Positions 45,257 to 54,758 of a stretch of 64,000 nt of DNA are shown piece by piece. Source of the DNA: Nannocystis pusilla (GTDB lineage: Bacteria > Myxococcota_A > Polyangia > Nannocystales > Nannocystaceae); contig NZ_JAIRAU010000059.1 in the NCBI RefSeq assembly GCF_020073745.1, forward strand, positions 62,001 through 126,000, in the 5' to 3' direction. The position numbers were made by a program, and so were the translations under genes. The first letter of the stretch is position 1. Each line of letters begins with the position of its first letter. A model generated the notes under the pieces. The model saw nothing but the letters and a program-made list of their open reading frames with translations. It made no database searches and had not been told where the DNA came from.

Positions 45257-45314
45257 CGGCAAATTCGCAAGGACCGTCAAGCCGCCCGCCGGCGCCCGCG
45301 CTACTTCCCGGGGG

Positions 45315-46241
45315 GTGAAGACGGAGACGCGAAGCTTCTACGCGGCCGCGGTGCAGCGGACGGTCGTGCACATCACGCGCACGCTCGACGAGGCGCTCGA
45401 CCTCACGGCCCTGGCGCGGGCGGCCGCGCTGTCGCCGTTTCACTTCCACCGCATCTTCCGCGGCATGGTCGGCGAGACCCCGCTCGAGATGCACCGGCGC
45501 CTGCGGCTCGAACGCGCCGCGCAGGCGCTGCTCGCCGGCGACGCGGGGATCACCGCGATCGCCTTCGACGCCGGCTACGAGACCCACGAGGCGTTCACGC
45601 GGGCGTTTCGCCAGGCCTACGGCAGGTCGCCGTCGGCGTTTCGGCAGGGCGCGATCGACCCGCGGCCGGGCTGCGAGCGCCCGCCGCAGGTCGAGCTGGC
45701 CGCGCCGTCGGGCGTGCATTTCTGCGGCGACCCGACGCGAGAGATCGTCATTCGCTTCACCACGGAGGAGTCCATCATGAATGTCACCATCGAGACCATG
45801 CCCGAGCTGCGAGTCGCGACCGTGCCCCACGTCGGTCCTTACAACGAGATCTCGGCGGCGTTCCAGCGCCTCGGCGCGCTGGTCGGCCCGACCGGGCTGC
45901 TGGGGCGCCCGGAAGCGGCGATGCTCGGCATCTACTACGACGATCTCGAGACCACCCCGCCCGAGCAGCTGCGCTCCGACGCCGCATTCGTGGTGCCGGC
46001 CGACGCGCGGCTGCCCGAGGGCGTGACGGAGAAGCGCCTGCCCGCCGGGCGCTATGCACATACCACGCACGTCGGCCCGTACACGCAGCTCGGCGACGCG
46101 TGGTCGCGGCTGATGGGCGAGTGGCTGCCGCGCAGCGGTCAGCGGGTCGGCGAGGGTTCGAGCTACGAGATCTACCGCAACAACCCCGGCAACGCGCCGC
46201 CCGACCAGCTGCGCACCGAGCTGTACCTGCCGCTCGCGTGA
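45315..46241 (+). CDS. AraC-type regulator with GyrI-like effector domain
   Basis: 308 residues. The GTG start at 45315 follows a G-rich stretch, and its first codons read KTETRSFYAAAVQRTVVHI. The N-terminal AraC double HTH (about 15-112) is clear: 'LDEALDLTALARAAALSPFHFHRIFRGMVGETPLEMHRRLRLERAAQALL' and 'AFDAGYETHEAFTRAFRQAYGRSPSAFR'. The C-terminal GyrI-like/SOUL-type ligand domain (about 155-308) reads 'VTIETMPELRVATVPHVGPYNEISAAFQRLGALV', 'RLPAGRYAHTTHVGPYTQLGDAWSRLMGEWLP', ending 'RTELYLPLA'. This Rob-like order suggests a response to small amphipathic or antibiotic-like molecules. It stops 4 bp from a convergent gene. Confidence 0.9.
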   Translation: MKTETRSFYAAAVQRTVVHITRTLDEALDLTALARAAALSPFHFHRIFRGMVGETPLEMHRRLRLERAAQALLAGDAGITAIAFDAGYETHEAFTRAFRQAYGRSPSAFRQGAIDPRPGCERPPQVELAAPSGVHFCGDPTREIVIRFTTEESIMNVTIETMPELRVATVPHVGPYNEISAAFQRLGALVGPTGLLGRPEAAMLGIYYDDLETTPPEQLRSDAAFVVPADARLPEGVTEKRLPAGRYAHTTHVGPYTQLGDAWSRLMGEWLPRSGQRVGEGSSYEIYRNNPGNAPPDQLRTELYLPLA

Positions 46242-46245
46242 GCGG

Positions 46246-48048
46246 TCACGCGCCGGTGGTCGCGCAGTCGAGGAACTGACGCGCGACGGTGTCGCCGGGG
46301 TCGGCGTCGACGACCTCGGTGAAGCGGGCGGCAGCGACGGCGAATTCCTGGCGATCGAGGGCCGCCACGCCGGCGGCGAACGACCCCGCGGTGGCGGCTC
46401 GCAGCGCCCGCACGGGGGCGGGCGCTGCCGCCAGCACCTCGAGCAACTCGACCGGCTGCGTGCGCCCGCGCAGCGCGATCGGCCCGAGCGAGCGGAGCGC
46501 GGACCGCCGCGCCGGATCGACGCTCTCGGCCACGGCGCGGCTCACCAGCAACGTCGTGCCGAGCACGCGGTTGTACTCCTGGATCCGCGCGGCGGTGTTG
46601 ACGGTGTCGGCGATCACGGTGGGCGCCATGCGCCGCGCGTGGCCGACCATGCCGACGATGACCGGCCCGTGGTGCACGCCGATGCCCATCACCAGCGGGC
46701 CGTCGGGCAGCGGGGTCTCGCGGTTGAAGCGATCGATCGCGGCCAGCACCGCGAGCGCCGCCTCGACCGCCTCGCGCGGGCCGGACGGGAACAGCACCAT
46801 CGCGCCGTCGCCGAGGTACTTGTCGATGATCCCGCGGTGCTGCTCGAGGCACGGGCCGACGATCGCGTACAGGCGATTGAGCAGTTCGAACACGGCGGGC
46901 GGCGTCATGGTCTCGCAGCGGGCCGTGAACGAGGCGATGTCGAGGAAGAGGATCGACATGTCGCGCGCGAGGTGGTCGCCGACCTCGACCCGGCGGAGGT
47001 CGTTCTTCTGCAGCAGGTGCACCAGCGACTTGGGCACGAACCGCTCGAAGGCCCGCAGCCACTGCTCGCGCTCGGCGTAGAGCCGGTGGTTGCGCAGGGC
47101 CATGCCCGCGTTGGCGCAGAACAGCGAGACGACCTGGCGCTCCCAGCTCTCGAGCGCGCCGCCGCCGTCGAGGTAGAGCACCGGGCGCACGTCGCCGCCG
47201 AGGTCGAAGCTGTAGACGCTGTAGTCGCCGCGCTCGACCGAGCCGAGGCCGGCCAGGCTGCGCTCGACGTCGCGCAGCACCGTCGCGTCGAGGACCTCGT
47301 GCACCGGCTGCCCGAGCGCGGCGCTGAAGCGCCCGCTGGCCGCGATCACCGTCGGCGTCGCCTCGGTCGGCTCGAACAGCGGCCGGCGGGCGACGAAGAA
47401 CACCGAGCTCTCGCGCGGCAGCAACAGGCCCGACACCTGCTCGAGGATCCCGCCGAGCAATTGCTCGAGCGAGCGGGCGTCGAACAGCGTCGAGGTCGCC
47501 TCGATGACCTTGTGCAGCCCGGCGCGCTGAATGGTGATGGTCCGCAGATCGCGGTAGGCGCGGACGCCGGCGATCACCGAGGTGATCAGGCGCTGGGTCG
47601 TGACCTCCGTCTTGGCCAGGTAATCGTTGATGTCGTACCCGGTCATGACCTCCATCTCGGGCGCGAGGCCCGGCTGCCCGGTGCGCAGCACGATCCGGAT
47701 CATCGTGTTGATCCGCTCGCGCCGCAGCCAGTCGACCAGCCGCAACCCGGCGTCGTCCGACTCCATCACCACGTCGAGCAGCAGCAGCGCGGCGTCGCCG
47801 TGGTCGTCGAGCACGCCGCGGGCCTCCCGCGCCGAGGCGGCGAAGTGCAGCTGCAGCGGCACGCCGTCGACGGTGAGCCGCTGCAGCGCCAGCCGCGAGA
47901 CGCTGTGCACCGACGGGTCGTCGTCGACGACGATCACCTTCCAGCGGCCCCCGCTCGTCTCCGCGGCCGGAGCGGGCGGGCCCTCGCCGTCCTCGGCCCA
48001 CGCGGGCGCGTCGTCGTCGCTTCGGCCTTGCGGATCGTGCATCCCCAT
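46246..48048 (-). CDS. Response regulator with DUF3369 and adenylate cyclase domain
   Basis: 600 residues. REC domain at about 36-165, phospho-acceptor Asp92 ('LLLLDVVMESDDAGL'). A DUF3369 (GAF-like) domain spans about 165-340 ('MTGYDINDYLAKTEVTTQRLITSVIAGVRAYRDLRTI', 'VIEATSTLFDARSLEQLLGGILEQVSGLL'). The class III cyclase domain (about 375-540) has metal-site Asp in 'LFLDIASFTARCE' and 'KYLGDGAMVLFPS'. The Lys before LGDG and the Asp in 'ADTVNTAARIQE' are the adenine-specifying pair, and N-x3-R transition-state residues are present, so cAMP is predicted. The start overlaps the kinase stop (TGATG), making a coupled two-component pair. Confidence 0.9.
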   Translation of the reverse strand: MGMHDPQGRSDDDAPAWAEDGEGPPAPAAETSGGRWKVIVVDDDPSVHSVSRLALQRLTVDGVPLQLHFAASAREARGVLDDHGDAALLLLDVVMESDDAGLRLVDWLRRERINTMIRIVLRTGQPGLAPEMEVMTGYDINDYLAKTEVTTQRLITSVIAGVRAYRDLRTITIQRAGLHKVIEATSTLFDARSLEQLLGGILEQVSGLLLPRESSVFFVARRPLFEPTEATPTVIAASGRFSAALGQPVHEVLDATVLRDVERSLAGLGSVERGDYSVYSFDLGGDVRPVLYLDGGGALESWERQVVSLFCANAGMALRNHRLYAEREQWLRAFERFVPKSLVHLLQKNDLRRVEVGDHLARDMSILFLDIASFTARCETMTPPAVFELLNRLYAIVGPCLEQHRGIIDKYLGDGAMVLFPSGPREAVEAALAVLAAIDRFNRETPLPDGPLVMGIGVHHGPVIVGMVGHARRMAPTVIADTVNTAARIQEYNRVLGTTLLVSRAVAESVDPARRSALRSLGPIALRGRTQPVELLEVLAAAPAPVRALRAATAGSFAAGVAALDRQEFAVAAARFTEVVDADPGDTVARQFLDCATTGA

Positions 48049-49331
48049 CACTCCTCCACCCGGCGGATCGCGGGCGTCCCCAGCGGCAGCTCGATCGTCC
48101 AGCGCGTCCCCGCGTGCGACGGGTCGAGCTCGATGCGCCCGCCGAATCGCTCGACCACGATGTTGTGGACGATGTGCATCCCGAGGCCGCTGCCGCCCTC
48201 GCCGCGCCGGGTGGTGAAGAACGGCTCGAACACCCGCGACGCGTGCTCGCGGGCGATCCCGCGGCCGTTGTCGGCGCATTCGAGCTGCAGCGAGTCACCG
48301 CCGACGCGCGCGCCGAGGACCAACCGCCGCTCGTGCTGCTCGGGCGCGAACGCGTGCACGCAAGCGTTCTGGACCAGGTTCGTGACCACCTGCGTCAGCG
48401 CGCCGACGGCCAGCTCGAGCGCGGGCCCCGGGGCGCAGCGGACCTCGTGCTCGACCCTCGCGGCGCGCAGCATCGGCCGCAGGCTGGCGACCACGTCCTG
48501 CAGCCACTCGCACAGCGCCACCCGGCGCACGCCCTCGCTGCTCTGATCGACGGCGACTTTCTTGAAGCTGGTGATGAGGTGCGCGCCGCGGCGGAGGTTG
48601 TCGACCGTGAGCGCGCAGCTGTCGTCCAGGTCGACCAGCGCGCGGCGCAGCTCGCCGCGGGTCAAGGTCCCGCGCTCGACCTCGTCCGCCAGGCGCTTCA
48701 AGATCTGCTGGCCGTGGGTGACCGCGGTCAAGGCCACCCCGAGCGGCGTGTTGATCTCGTGGGCGACGCCGGCGACGAGCCCGCCCAGCGCCGCCATCTT
48801 CTCGCGCTGCAGCAGCGCGTCGCGCGTGCGTCGCTGCTCGAACTCCATGCGCTTGCGCTCGCTGACGTCGGTGGCGATCCCGCCGAGGCCGTAGCAATGG
48901 CCGTCGCGGTCGATCAGCGGGAACACCGACTCCCAGAAGGTGTGCTCGCCGTCCCGCAGCGGGATCGTGACCTCGGAGGTCACGATCCGGCGCTCGTGGA
49001 TCGCGACCGCGGTCCCGGCGTCGATCTCGGCCGCGGCCTCGGGGGCGATGAGGTCCTGCTCGCGCTTGCCCAGCACCTCGAACGGCGAGCGATCGAGCAG
49101 CGCCGCGTGACGCTGGTTGCTGAGGATGAAGCGTCCGCCGGTGTCCTTGGCGTAGATGACGATCGGCGCGTGCTCGGCGATCGCCTGCAGCAGCGATTGC
49201 GCCTGCGAGAGGTCGCGCGTCTCCCGTTCGCGAGCCAGCCGGAGCTCGGCCAGCTCGGCGCGCAGGCGGGCGTTCTCGTCGGCCAACCCGCTGTCTACTT
49301 CGCCGATGCCGGGAGGATCTGGCGGACTCAC
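48048..49331 (-). CDS. PAS-domain histidine kinase
   Basis: 427 residues from a GTG at 49331 preceded by GAAGG; upstream sequence is Arg-rich and unlikely. A coiled coil (about 17-50) leads into a PAS domain (about 48-165: 'AIAEHAPIVIYAKDTGGRFILSNQRHAALLDRSPFEVLGK', 'LGGIATDVSERKRME'). The HisKA phosphoacceptor is His191 in 'MAALGGLVAGVAHEINTPLG'. The HATPase domain follows ('VVTNLVQNACVHAF', 'LECADNGRGI', 'FEPFFTTRRGEGGSGLGMHIVHNIV'). No membrane segments, so a soluble sensor; it should phosphorylate the coupled REC-cyclase. Confidence 0.92.
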   Translation of the reverse strand: MSPPDPPGIGEVDSGLADENARLRAELAELRLARERETRDLSQAQSLLQAIAEHAPIVIYAKDTGGRFILSNQRHAALLDRSPFEVLGKREQDLIAPEAAAEIDAGTAVAIHERRIVTSEVTIPLRDGEHTFWESVFPLIDRDGHCYGLGGIATDVSERKRMEFEQRRTRDALLQREKMAALGGLVAGVAHEINTPLGVALTAVTHGQQILKRLADEVERGTLTRGELRRALVDLDDSCALTVDNLRRGAHLITSFKKVAVDQSSEGVRRVALCEWLQDVVASLRPMLRAARVEHEVRCAPGPALELAVGALTQVVTNLVQNACVHAFAPEQHERRLVLGARVGGDSLQLECADNGRGIAREHASRVFEPFFTTRRGEGGSGLGMHIVHNIVVERFGGRIELDPSHAGTRWTIELPLGTPAIRRVEE

Positions 49332-49698
49332 ACCTTTACCTTCAGCGCCGCAGTCTATCCGCCGAGTCGCGGGCAGCGGCAGCTTCCGCGAACGTGGAGG
49401 CGCGGCGCGATCGCGCCCGCGACAGACGCCGCGCACAGACCTCGGGTTACTGAACAACAGAACGTCGCCCCTGGCTCAGAAGGGGGAGTGCTGCTGAGAA
49501 CTGACATGGCCCAGGAGCCGCGTCCTCGAGCTCGCCCCGGTCTCCTGGAAGCAGACCGCCGAGCAACAGGGCACTCAGCAGCGCCTCGCCCCCAACGTCT
49601 TCCGCGTCGCCACGCTCGCCGCGCATACCCACGGGGTGTGGCCGGTCCGCGACCCGGCGTCACGACGCGGGATACCCGGCTTCGTCGAACACCTACCG
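49332..49698. other. Intergenic gap upstream of the histidine kinase
   Basis: About 370 bp, mildly less GC-rich than its flanks. It must contain the promoter of the kinase-cyclase pair and any terminator is for the converse side. I see no repeat, RNA or clear promoter. Confidence 0.4.
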
Positions 49699-50622
49699 TC
49701 AATCGTCGGGGGCGCTCACAACCTGCTCGTAGGCAGCCAGGAATCGACGCATCGATTCCGCCGGCTGGGAACCGGGGGCATCGTGGAGGTTGGCCTGGGC
49801 GAGCAGCTCGGCGATGGACGGGCCGAGGGCGCGCGGCCTGGCCTCGAAGTGGGGCCAGAGGGCCGTCAAGGCCGCGAGTGCGGAAGCCTGGGCCTCGGGG
49901 CCACGACCAAGCTCCGCGAGCAGGCGCGAACGGAGGGCGAGGCTCATGGCGGCCCGACGATCACGGCCGGCCTCTGCGTACACTTGCGGCGCGGCCTGAT
50001 CGTAGCCGATGGCCTCCTCCACGGCCGCGAGAGCGTCTTGCAGGCGGTGGAGGCGCCGTAGATCGTCGGCGAGGGTGGTCAGGGCTTCGGCGAGCTCGCC
50101 GTGCATGAGCGGGACCCGCTCGGGGTGGTAACGCCGCTGGTCGTGGACGAGCTCCAGCGCAACGTCCACGACGTCCTGGCGGCGATCGAGCTCGAGGAGG
50201 AAATCGCGGAGCTCGAGAAGGAACTTGCGGCGCGTGAGGCGCTCATCATCGGGTTCGTCCTGCGCGAGCTCGCGGAAGCAGCGGCGCGCCTCCTGGACGA
50301 CGGCAAGAGCTTCGTCGACGCGGCCGGCGTCACGCAGGAGATCGGCGCGAATCCAGAGCGCGCTGGCCACGTCGAGACGATGGGCCCCGGGGTCACGGTC
50401 GGCGAGCAGACGCAGCACCTGCAGCCGCTCCTCGACGACGGGCAGCATTTCGTCGAAGCGCGTGGCCCAGAACAGGAACTCCTCCAGTCGGTCCAGACGC
50501 TCGGCTAGCTCGGGGATGCGCGAGGGATCGCGTTCGCAGGCGCCGCGGAGGCGCTCACAGGCGGCGCGCTCGGCAACGATCTCGGCGTCGAAGGTCGGCC
50601 ACTGCCGCTCACTCACGGGCAC
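49699..50622 (-). CDS. TPR-like helical-repeat protein
   Basis: About 307 residues. GTG starts at 50622 or 50616; the latter has better spacing from TAGGT. The sequence is helical repeats rich in Leu/Ala/Arg/Glu ('RLDVASALWIRADLLRDAGRVDEALAVVQEARRCFRELA', 'MHGELAEALTTLADDLRRLHRLQDALAAVEEAIGYDQAA', 'AMSLALRSRLLAELGRGPEAQASALAALTALWPHFEARP'), consistent with six or so TPRs and resembling the C-terminal half of myxobacterial TPR regulators. No effector domain is attached. Cytoplasmic scaffold role inferred. Confidence 0.75.
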   Translation of the reverse strand: MPVSERQWPTFDAEIVAERAACERLRGACERDPSRIPELAERLDRLEEFLFWATRFDEMLPVVEERLQVLRLLADRDPGAHRLDVASALWIRADLLRDAGRVDEALAVVQEARRCFRELAQDEPDDERLTRRKFLLELRDFLLELDRRQDVVDVALELVHDQRRYHPERVPLMHGELAEALTTLADDLRRLHRLQDALAAVEEAIGYDQAAPQVYAEAGRDRRAAMSLALRSRLLAELGRGPEAQASALAALTALWPHFEARPRALGPSIAELLAQANLHDAPGSQPAESMRRFLAAYEQVVSAPDD

Positions 50623-50929
50623 CTAGGATACCCGATCAGCTCGTCGCTGTCAGCCGCGTGCTCTGCATGCAAACCTCGACGTATCTGTGGCTAAGGGGCG
50701 GAACTACTCGGCGCCGTTTCCTTGAGCGGGCTCCCGCATTCTGAAAGCAGCTGGCGAGCCGAGGAAACTCCGCTGCGCCTGGCCGCCACCGGTGCCGTCG
50801 CCTACCGTGAGTCTGGATGCGGTTCGTCGAACGCATATCCTGCTGACGGCCGCTGCGCGTAATGAGCGTGTGTCACTGAGCGCGGGTTGACGCGTGGGTC
50901 GAGGTACTATGGCCTACGCCCCTCAATGT
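50623..50929. other. AT-richer intergenic gap
   Basis: About 307 bp between two leftward genes, noticeably less GC-rich than most of the window. It holds the TPR gene promoter. No RNA or repeat is recognised. Confidence 0.4.
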
Positions 50930-53884
50930 CTATCTTTTGCTTCTATGGATACCATAGTGGGCGTCGACCGGCTCGACCGCGCCGGCGCGCTCGCGGTTGA
51001 GGGCGAGCAGGCGGCCCAGGACCTCGTCGGCGAGCGCGGCGGACCATCCGCGGCGAATCGCCGGTGCCATCATTCGCGAGTCGTCGCTCGTCGCGATGAA
51101 GTCGGCCGTCGCGCATTCCGCCAGGTCGGCCCAGCCGTAGGCGGCGAGCGCGGCCCGGTCGAGCGCGTCGTGCAGGTCGCGGAGCTCGGCGATGTCGGCC
51201 GTGCGGTCGCCCGGATCGTGGAATCGATTGTACAGGGCGGTCAGCCCGAGCTCGCCCGCCAGCATGCAGCGGCGCCGGCATTCGTCGTAGCTCCGTCCGG
51301 CCCGCGCGAGCGCCTCGCAGCGCTGCCAGTCGCGGGGGAACGGGAACGTCTCGAAGCAATCCGAGGGGTTGTAGCGCGGGTCGGCGCGCAGGCTGGAGCT
51401 GTGCGTGAGGGCCCACAGCTCGTGCACCCGCGATTGCAGCAGCCCCAGCGCCGCCGGCCCGTCGAGGGTGAAGACGTTCAGGGCGTTGGTGAACACCGTG
51501 TGCGCGTCGACGAACGCGAACGACACGAACTTGGCGACCACGGCGCAGGCGAGCACCGTCGACTTGCCCGCGATCGCCCGGTACAGGCCGCTGCAGCCCT
51601 CGTTGTACAGCCACCAGCGCTCGCGCCGGGCCTTGCGCTTGTCGACGGCGCGGCGCGGGAGCACGCGCTCGCGCACGATCGCCATGCAGCGCTCGAACCG
51701 CTCGGCCTCGGCCAGCGTGAGCCCGGTGAAGTTGATGATGAAGCCCTCCGGCCGCAGCTGCGGCGACGAGACGAATCGGCTGGCGTTCAGCACCGGCCAG
51801 ATGCACGCCGCCTCGTGCGGCGCGTCGCGGACGATCGCCTCGCGCTGGGCCGGCGTCAGGAGAAAGCCCGTGCCGCCGAAATCGACGCCCTTGTAGCTCT
51901 GGCCCGCCCGCTCGCGCAGCCGCACGGCCGTCCACGCCGCGCGCGGGCGACGAAGGTCGCTCCCGATCGCCGCCACCACCTGCCCGTCGAGGCGGCGCTC
52001 GCCCGGATCGCCGCCCCTGGCGACGCACAGGTGAGCGACGCGGACGCTCGCGCTGCCGCCCCACTCGGCGCTGCGGACCGCCTCGTAGATCACGCCGCCC
52101 GCGGCGAGCAGGTGGTCGAGACCGGTCGCGCGCGTGTCCGCCTCGGCGATCGAATTGGTGGTGACGAAGCCGAGCGCGCCGCCGCGGCGCAGCAACGCGA
52201 AGGCGCGCCGCAGGAAGTACGCCGCGAGGTCGCTGTTGCCGTGCGAGCCGGGATAGCAGCGCAGCAGCCAATCGCGGTAGCGCTCGCCGAACGCGCGACT
52301 GATGCGATTGCCCCAGAAGAACGGCGGGTTGCCGACGAAGCCGTCGAAGCCGGGGTTGTCGCGGGCGAACACCGCGGGGAAGGCGAGCTCCCAGTGGAAC
52401 GGCACCACCGGCGGTTCGCTCGTCGTGAGCATCGCGGCGAGCCGCTCCAGGGCCGCGACGGCCGCCGAGTCGCCGCGCCGGGCCGATCCCACGGTCGTGC
52501 GCGCCAGGCGTTCGCGGTGCTCGTCGCGGCGCCGGTCGCCGTCGTGGCCGAAGAACGCGGCGACGGCAGCGTCGCCGATCGTGCGGGCGAGCGCGGGATC
52601 GGCGGACGATGAATGCTCGTACTCGCCGGGCGCGGCCGGGTGCCATGAAAACGCCGCGATCTGGGCCCGATCGAGGCCGACCAGCGCGTCGCCGCAGCGG
52701 ATCGTCGCGGCCATGAATCCGCGCAGCGGCGCGCCGCCGCCGGTCGCCAGCCACAGCGACAGCCGCGCCAGCTCGACCGCGCAGGAGTCCTTGTCGACGC
52801 CGTGCAGGCAGTGCCGGGCCACCATTCGCCGCGCGTGCTCGCCGGCCGCGACGCCGCCCGGAATCACCGCACCGTCACGGCGCCACGCCTGCTCCAATTG
52901 CTCGCCGAGCTGGCGACAGGCCGAGAGCAGGAACGCCCCCGAGCCCATCGCCGGATCGCACAGCCGCAGCTCGAGGATCTGCGCCGCCGTCGGCCGCTCG
53001 CCGAGCGCGGCCAGCAGCGGGCGCAGGGTCGCGCGTACGAGCCGATCGGTGAGCTCGCGCGGGGTGTAGTGCGCGCCGGCCCGCCGGCGCTCCTCGCCCG
53101 GCTGCACATACAGGCGCCCCGCGGGGATGATGGCAGGCGATTGCGGGCTGCGCCGGCGGGCCAGCGCGGCGGCGAGGTCCTCGGGCGAATTCGCCGCCGC
53201 GAGCGCGGCCTGCAGGGCCTCGTCGAGCGCCCCGCCGGCCGTCTCCGCCAATCGGTGGATCCGCCGGGCCGGCGCATGCGACAGGAGCTCCGCCAGATCG
53301 ACGACCACGTGCCCGGGCCGCACCGCCAGGCTCGGCCCGCGCGCTCGCAGCAATCGCTGCTCCAGCAGCGCCTCGTAGACGCCGCCGAGCTGTTCGATGT
53401 CGATCGCATGATAGGCCCGCGGCCTGCCGTCGGCGAGCAGCAGGGCCCGCAGGGCCCGCCACACCGCGCCGTCGCCGGCGGTCACGAGCGGCGGCGCCGG
53501 CTCCTCGCTGCTCAGCTCGTGCGCGAGGGCCACCAGCTGCGGCCAGGCGGTCCGCCGCCGCTCCATCGCCGCGAGGTCGCGTCCGGCGTCGGCGCTCAGG
53601 CGCGCGAACAGATCGGCCAGCGAATCCGCGGGCAGCAGCCCGCGCTCCTCTGCGTGGCGGCGAAACACCAGCCGCGCCACCAGCATCATCAGGTCGCGAT
53701 GGACCCGCCGCAGGTCGCCGGCCGCGCTCGCGTCGTCGCCCGTCACGCCGCCCAGCAGCTCGCGGAGGGCCTGCAGCGCCGCCCCGGCCAGCTCCGGCGT
53801 CGCCCGCGTGGCGCCCCTCGCCGCCCGGACGGCGAGCTCGGGGCGATGGGCGGGCCGCGGCACGGAGGGCGGGCAGGGTACCAC
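50930..53884 (-). CDS. Eco57I/type IIG-like adenine DNA methyltransferase
   Basis: Up to 984 residues; the first GTG (53884) lacks a ribosome-binding site and a GTG at 53863 is also possible. Gamma-class N6-adenine MTase motifs are in order: motif X 'GAHYTP' 270-275, motif I 'DPAMGSGAFL' 310-319, motif III 'IRCGDALVGLD' near 396, motif IV NPPF 519-522. The N-terminal 270 residues resemble the helical region of type IIG/BREX PglX enzymes ('LGGVYEALLEQRLL') but I see no PD-(D/E)xK nuclease motif. The C-terminal third is probably target recognition. No restriction, BREX or DISARM partner lies nearby. The last codons are AT-rich with a CTATGG-ATA-CCATAG hairpin (50943-50957). Confidence 0.85.
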   Translation of the reverse strand: MVPCPPSVPRPAHRPELAVRAARGATRATPELAGAALQALRELLGGVTGDDASAAGDLRRVHRDLMMLVARLVFRRHAEERGLLPADSLADLFARLSADAGRDLAAMERRRTAWPQLVALAHELSSEEPAPPLVTAGDGAVWRALRALLLADGRPRAYHAIDIEQLGGVYEALLEQRLLRARGPSLAVRPGHVVVDLAELLSHAPARRIHRLAETAGGALDEALQAALAAANSPEDLAAALARRRSPQSPAIIPAGRLYVQPGEERRRAGAHYTPRELTDRLVRATLRPLLAALGERPTAAQILELRLCDPAMGSGAFLLSACRQLGEQLEQAWRRDGAVIPGGVAAGEHARRMVARHCLHGVDKDSCAVELARLSLWLATGGGAPLRGFMAATIRCGDALVGLDRAQIAAFSWHPAAPGEYEHSSSADPALARTIGDAAVAAFFGHDGDRRRDEHRERLARTTVGSARRGDSAAVAALERLAAMLTTSEPPVVPFHWELAFPAVFARDNPGFDGFVGNPPFFWGNRISRAFGERYRDWLLRCYPGSHGNSDLAAYFLRRAFALLRRGGALGFVTTNSIAEADTRATGLDHLLAAGGVIYEAVRSAEWGGSASVRVAHLCVARGGDPGERRLDGQVVAAIGSDLRRPRAAWTAVRLRERAGQSYKGVDFGGTGFLLTPAQREAIVRDAPHEAACIWPVLNASRFVSSPQLRPEGFIINFTGLTLAEAERFERCMAIVRERVLPRRAVDKRKARRERWWLYNEGCSGLYRAIAGKSTVLACAVVAKFVSFAFVDAHTVFTNALNVFTLDGPAALGLLQSRVHELWALTHSSSLRADPRYNPSDCFETFPFPRDWQRCEALARAGRSYDECRRRCMLAGELGLTALYNRFHDPGDRTADIAELRDLHDALDRAALAAYGWADLAECATADFIATSDDSRMMAPAIRRGWSAALADEVLGRLLALNRERAGAVEPVDAHYGIHRSKR

Positions 53885-53951
53885 GCGCGAGCGCCGCTCG
53901 ACAGGGCATCCGCCTGGCCGACGCGGCCGACTCGTACGCGCCCGGCGACGG

Positions 53952-54719
53952 TCAACGCGCGTCGGCGGCCCGGTCGGCGTTGGCGGCGAAGGCCTGCGCC
54001 GCGTAGGCCGCGAGGCCGGGGCTCGACCTGTCGATGTTGGCGGTGAAGCGCGGGTCGTCGACGTAGAGCCGGCCGAGGCCGCGGTGGAGGGTGTGGGGGC
54101 AGGGGTAGAACCACCGGTCGATGTGCAGGCGATGGGTCTCGGCTGCGGCCATCGCCTCGCGCGATCCGGGCGGGGCGCCGGCGCTCATGAGTTCGGCGAG
54201 GCGGGCGAAGATCGCGGCGCCCTCGGCCTTGATCGTCTGCCAGTCGTGCTTTGTGTAACGGGCGGTGCGGCGCTTCGACTCCTGGAACGCCTCCGTGTCG
54301 CCCCAGCGCTGCTCGGCCTCGGCCTCGTGGTCGGCGGGATCGAAGCCGTCGAACATCTGCTTCATCTCTTCTCGTGTCATGGGTCGCTCGCTTTCGAGGC
54401 GCGCGAGGGCGGCGTCGACGGCACCGAGCAGGGCCTGCAGCTTGACGGCCTTCTCGCTCAGCAGCTGCCGTTGCATGCGCAACGACGCGCCGAGGTCGAA
54501 CTCCGGGTCGCGCAAGATCCGGCAGATCTCCTGCAGCGGGAACTCGAGCGCGCGGAAGAACAACACCTGCTGCAGGCGCGCCAGGTCGGCCTCGCTGTAG
54601 AGCCGGTAGCCGGCGGCGCTGCGGCCCGAAGGGCTGAGCAGGCCGATCTCGTCGTAGTGATGCAGCGTGCGCACGCTGACCCCGGCGATGCCGGCGACCT
54701 GACTGACGGTGAGTGCCAT
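53952..54719 (-). CDS. MerR-family regulator with TipAS antibiotic-recognition domain
   Basis: 255 residues. MerR winged helix at 3-70 ('TVSQVAGIAGVSVRTLHHYDEIGLLSPSGRSAAGYRLYSEADLARLQQVLFFRALEFPLQEI'), coiled-coil dimerisation helix at about 75-112. The TipAS domain (about 118-250) reads 'MKQMFDGFDPADHEAEAEQRWGDTEAFQESKRRTARYTKHDW', 'RLHIDRWFYPCPHTLHRGLGRLYVDDPRFTANID', with the family's Cys in 'YPCPHTLH'. TipAL proteins bind thiopeptides and other multidrug ligands and activate resistance genes. It is likely autoregulated. The neighbours do not show the target. Confidence 0.92.
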   Translation of the reverse strand: MALTVSQVAGIAGVSVRTLHHYDEIGLLSPSGRSAAGYRLYSEADLARLQQVLFFRALEFPLQEICRILRDPEFDLGASLRMQRQLLSEKAVKLQALLGAVDAALARLESERPMTREEMKQMFDGFDPADHEAEAEQRWGDTEAFQESKRRTARYTKHDWQTIKAEGAAIFARLAELMSAGAPPGSREAMAAAETHRLHIDRWFYPCPHTLHRGLGRLYVDDPRFTANIDRSSPGLAAYAAQAFAANADRAADAR

Positions 54720-54758
54720 GGATCGTCGCCTCGCGTCCTCGCGGTCAGGGATAGGGCC

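Noticed and set aside
50888-50911. TTGACG and TACTAT as a sigma70 promoter
   Set aside because: The spacing is about 12 bp and there is no rightward gene to serve.
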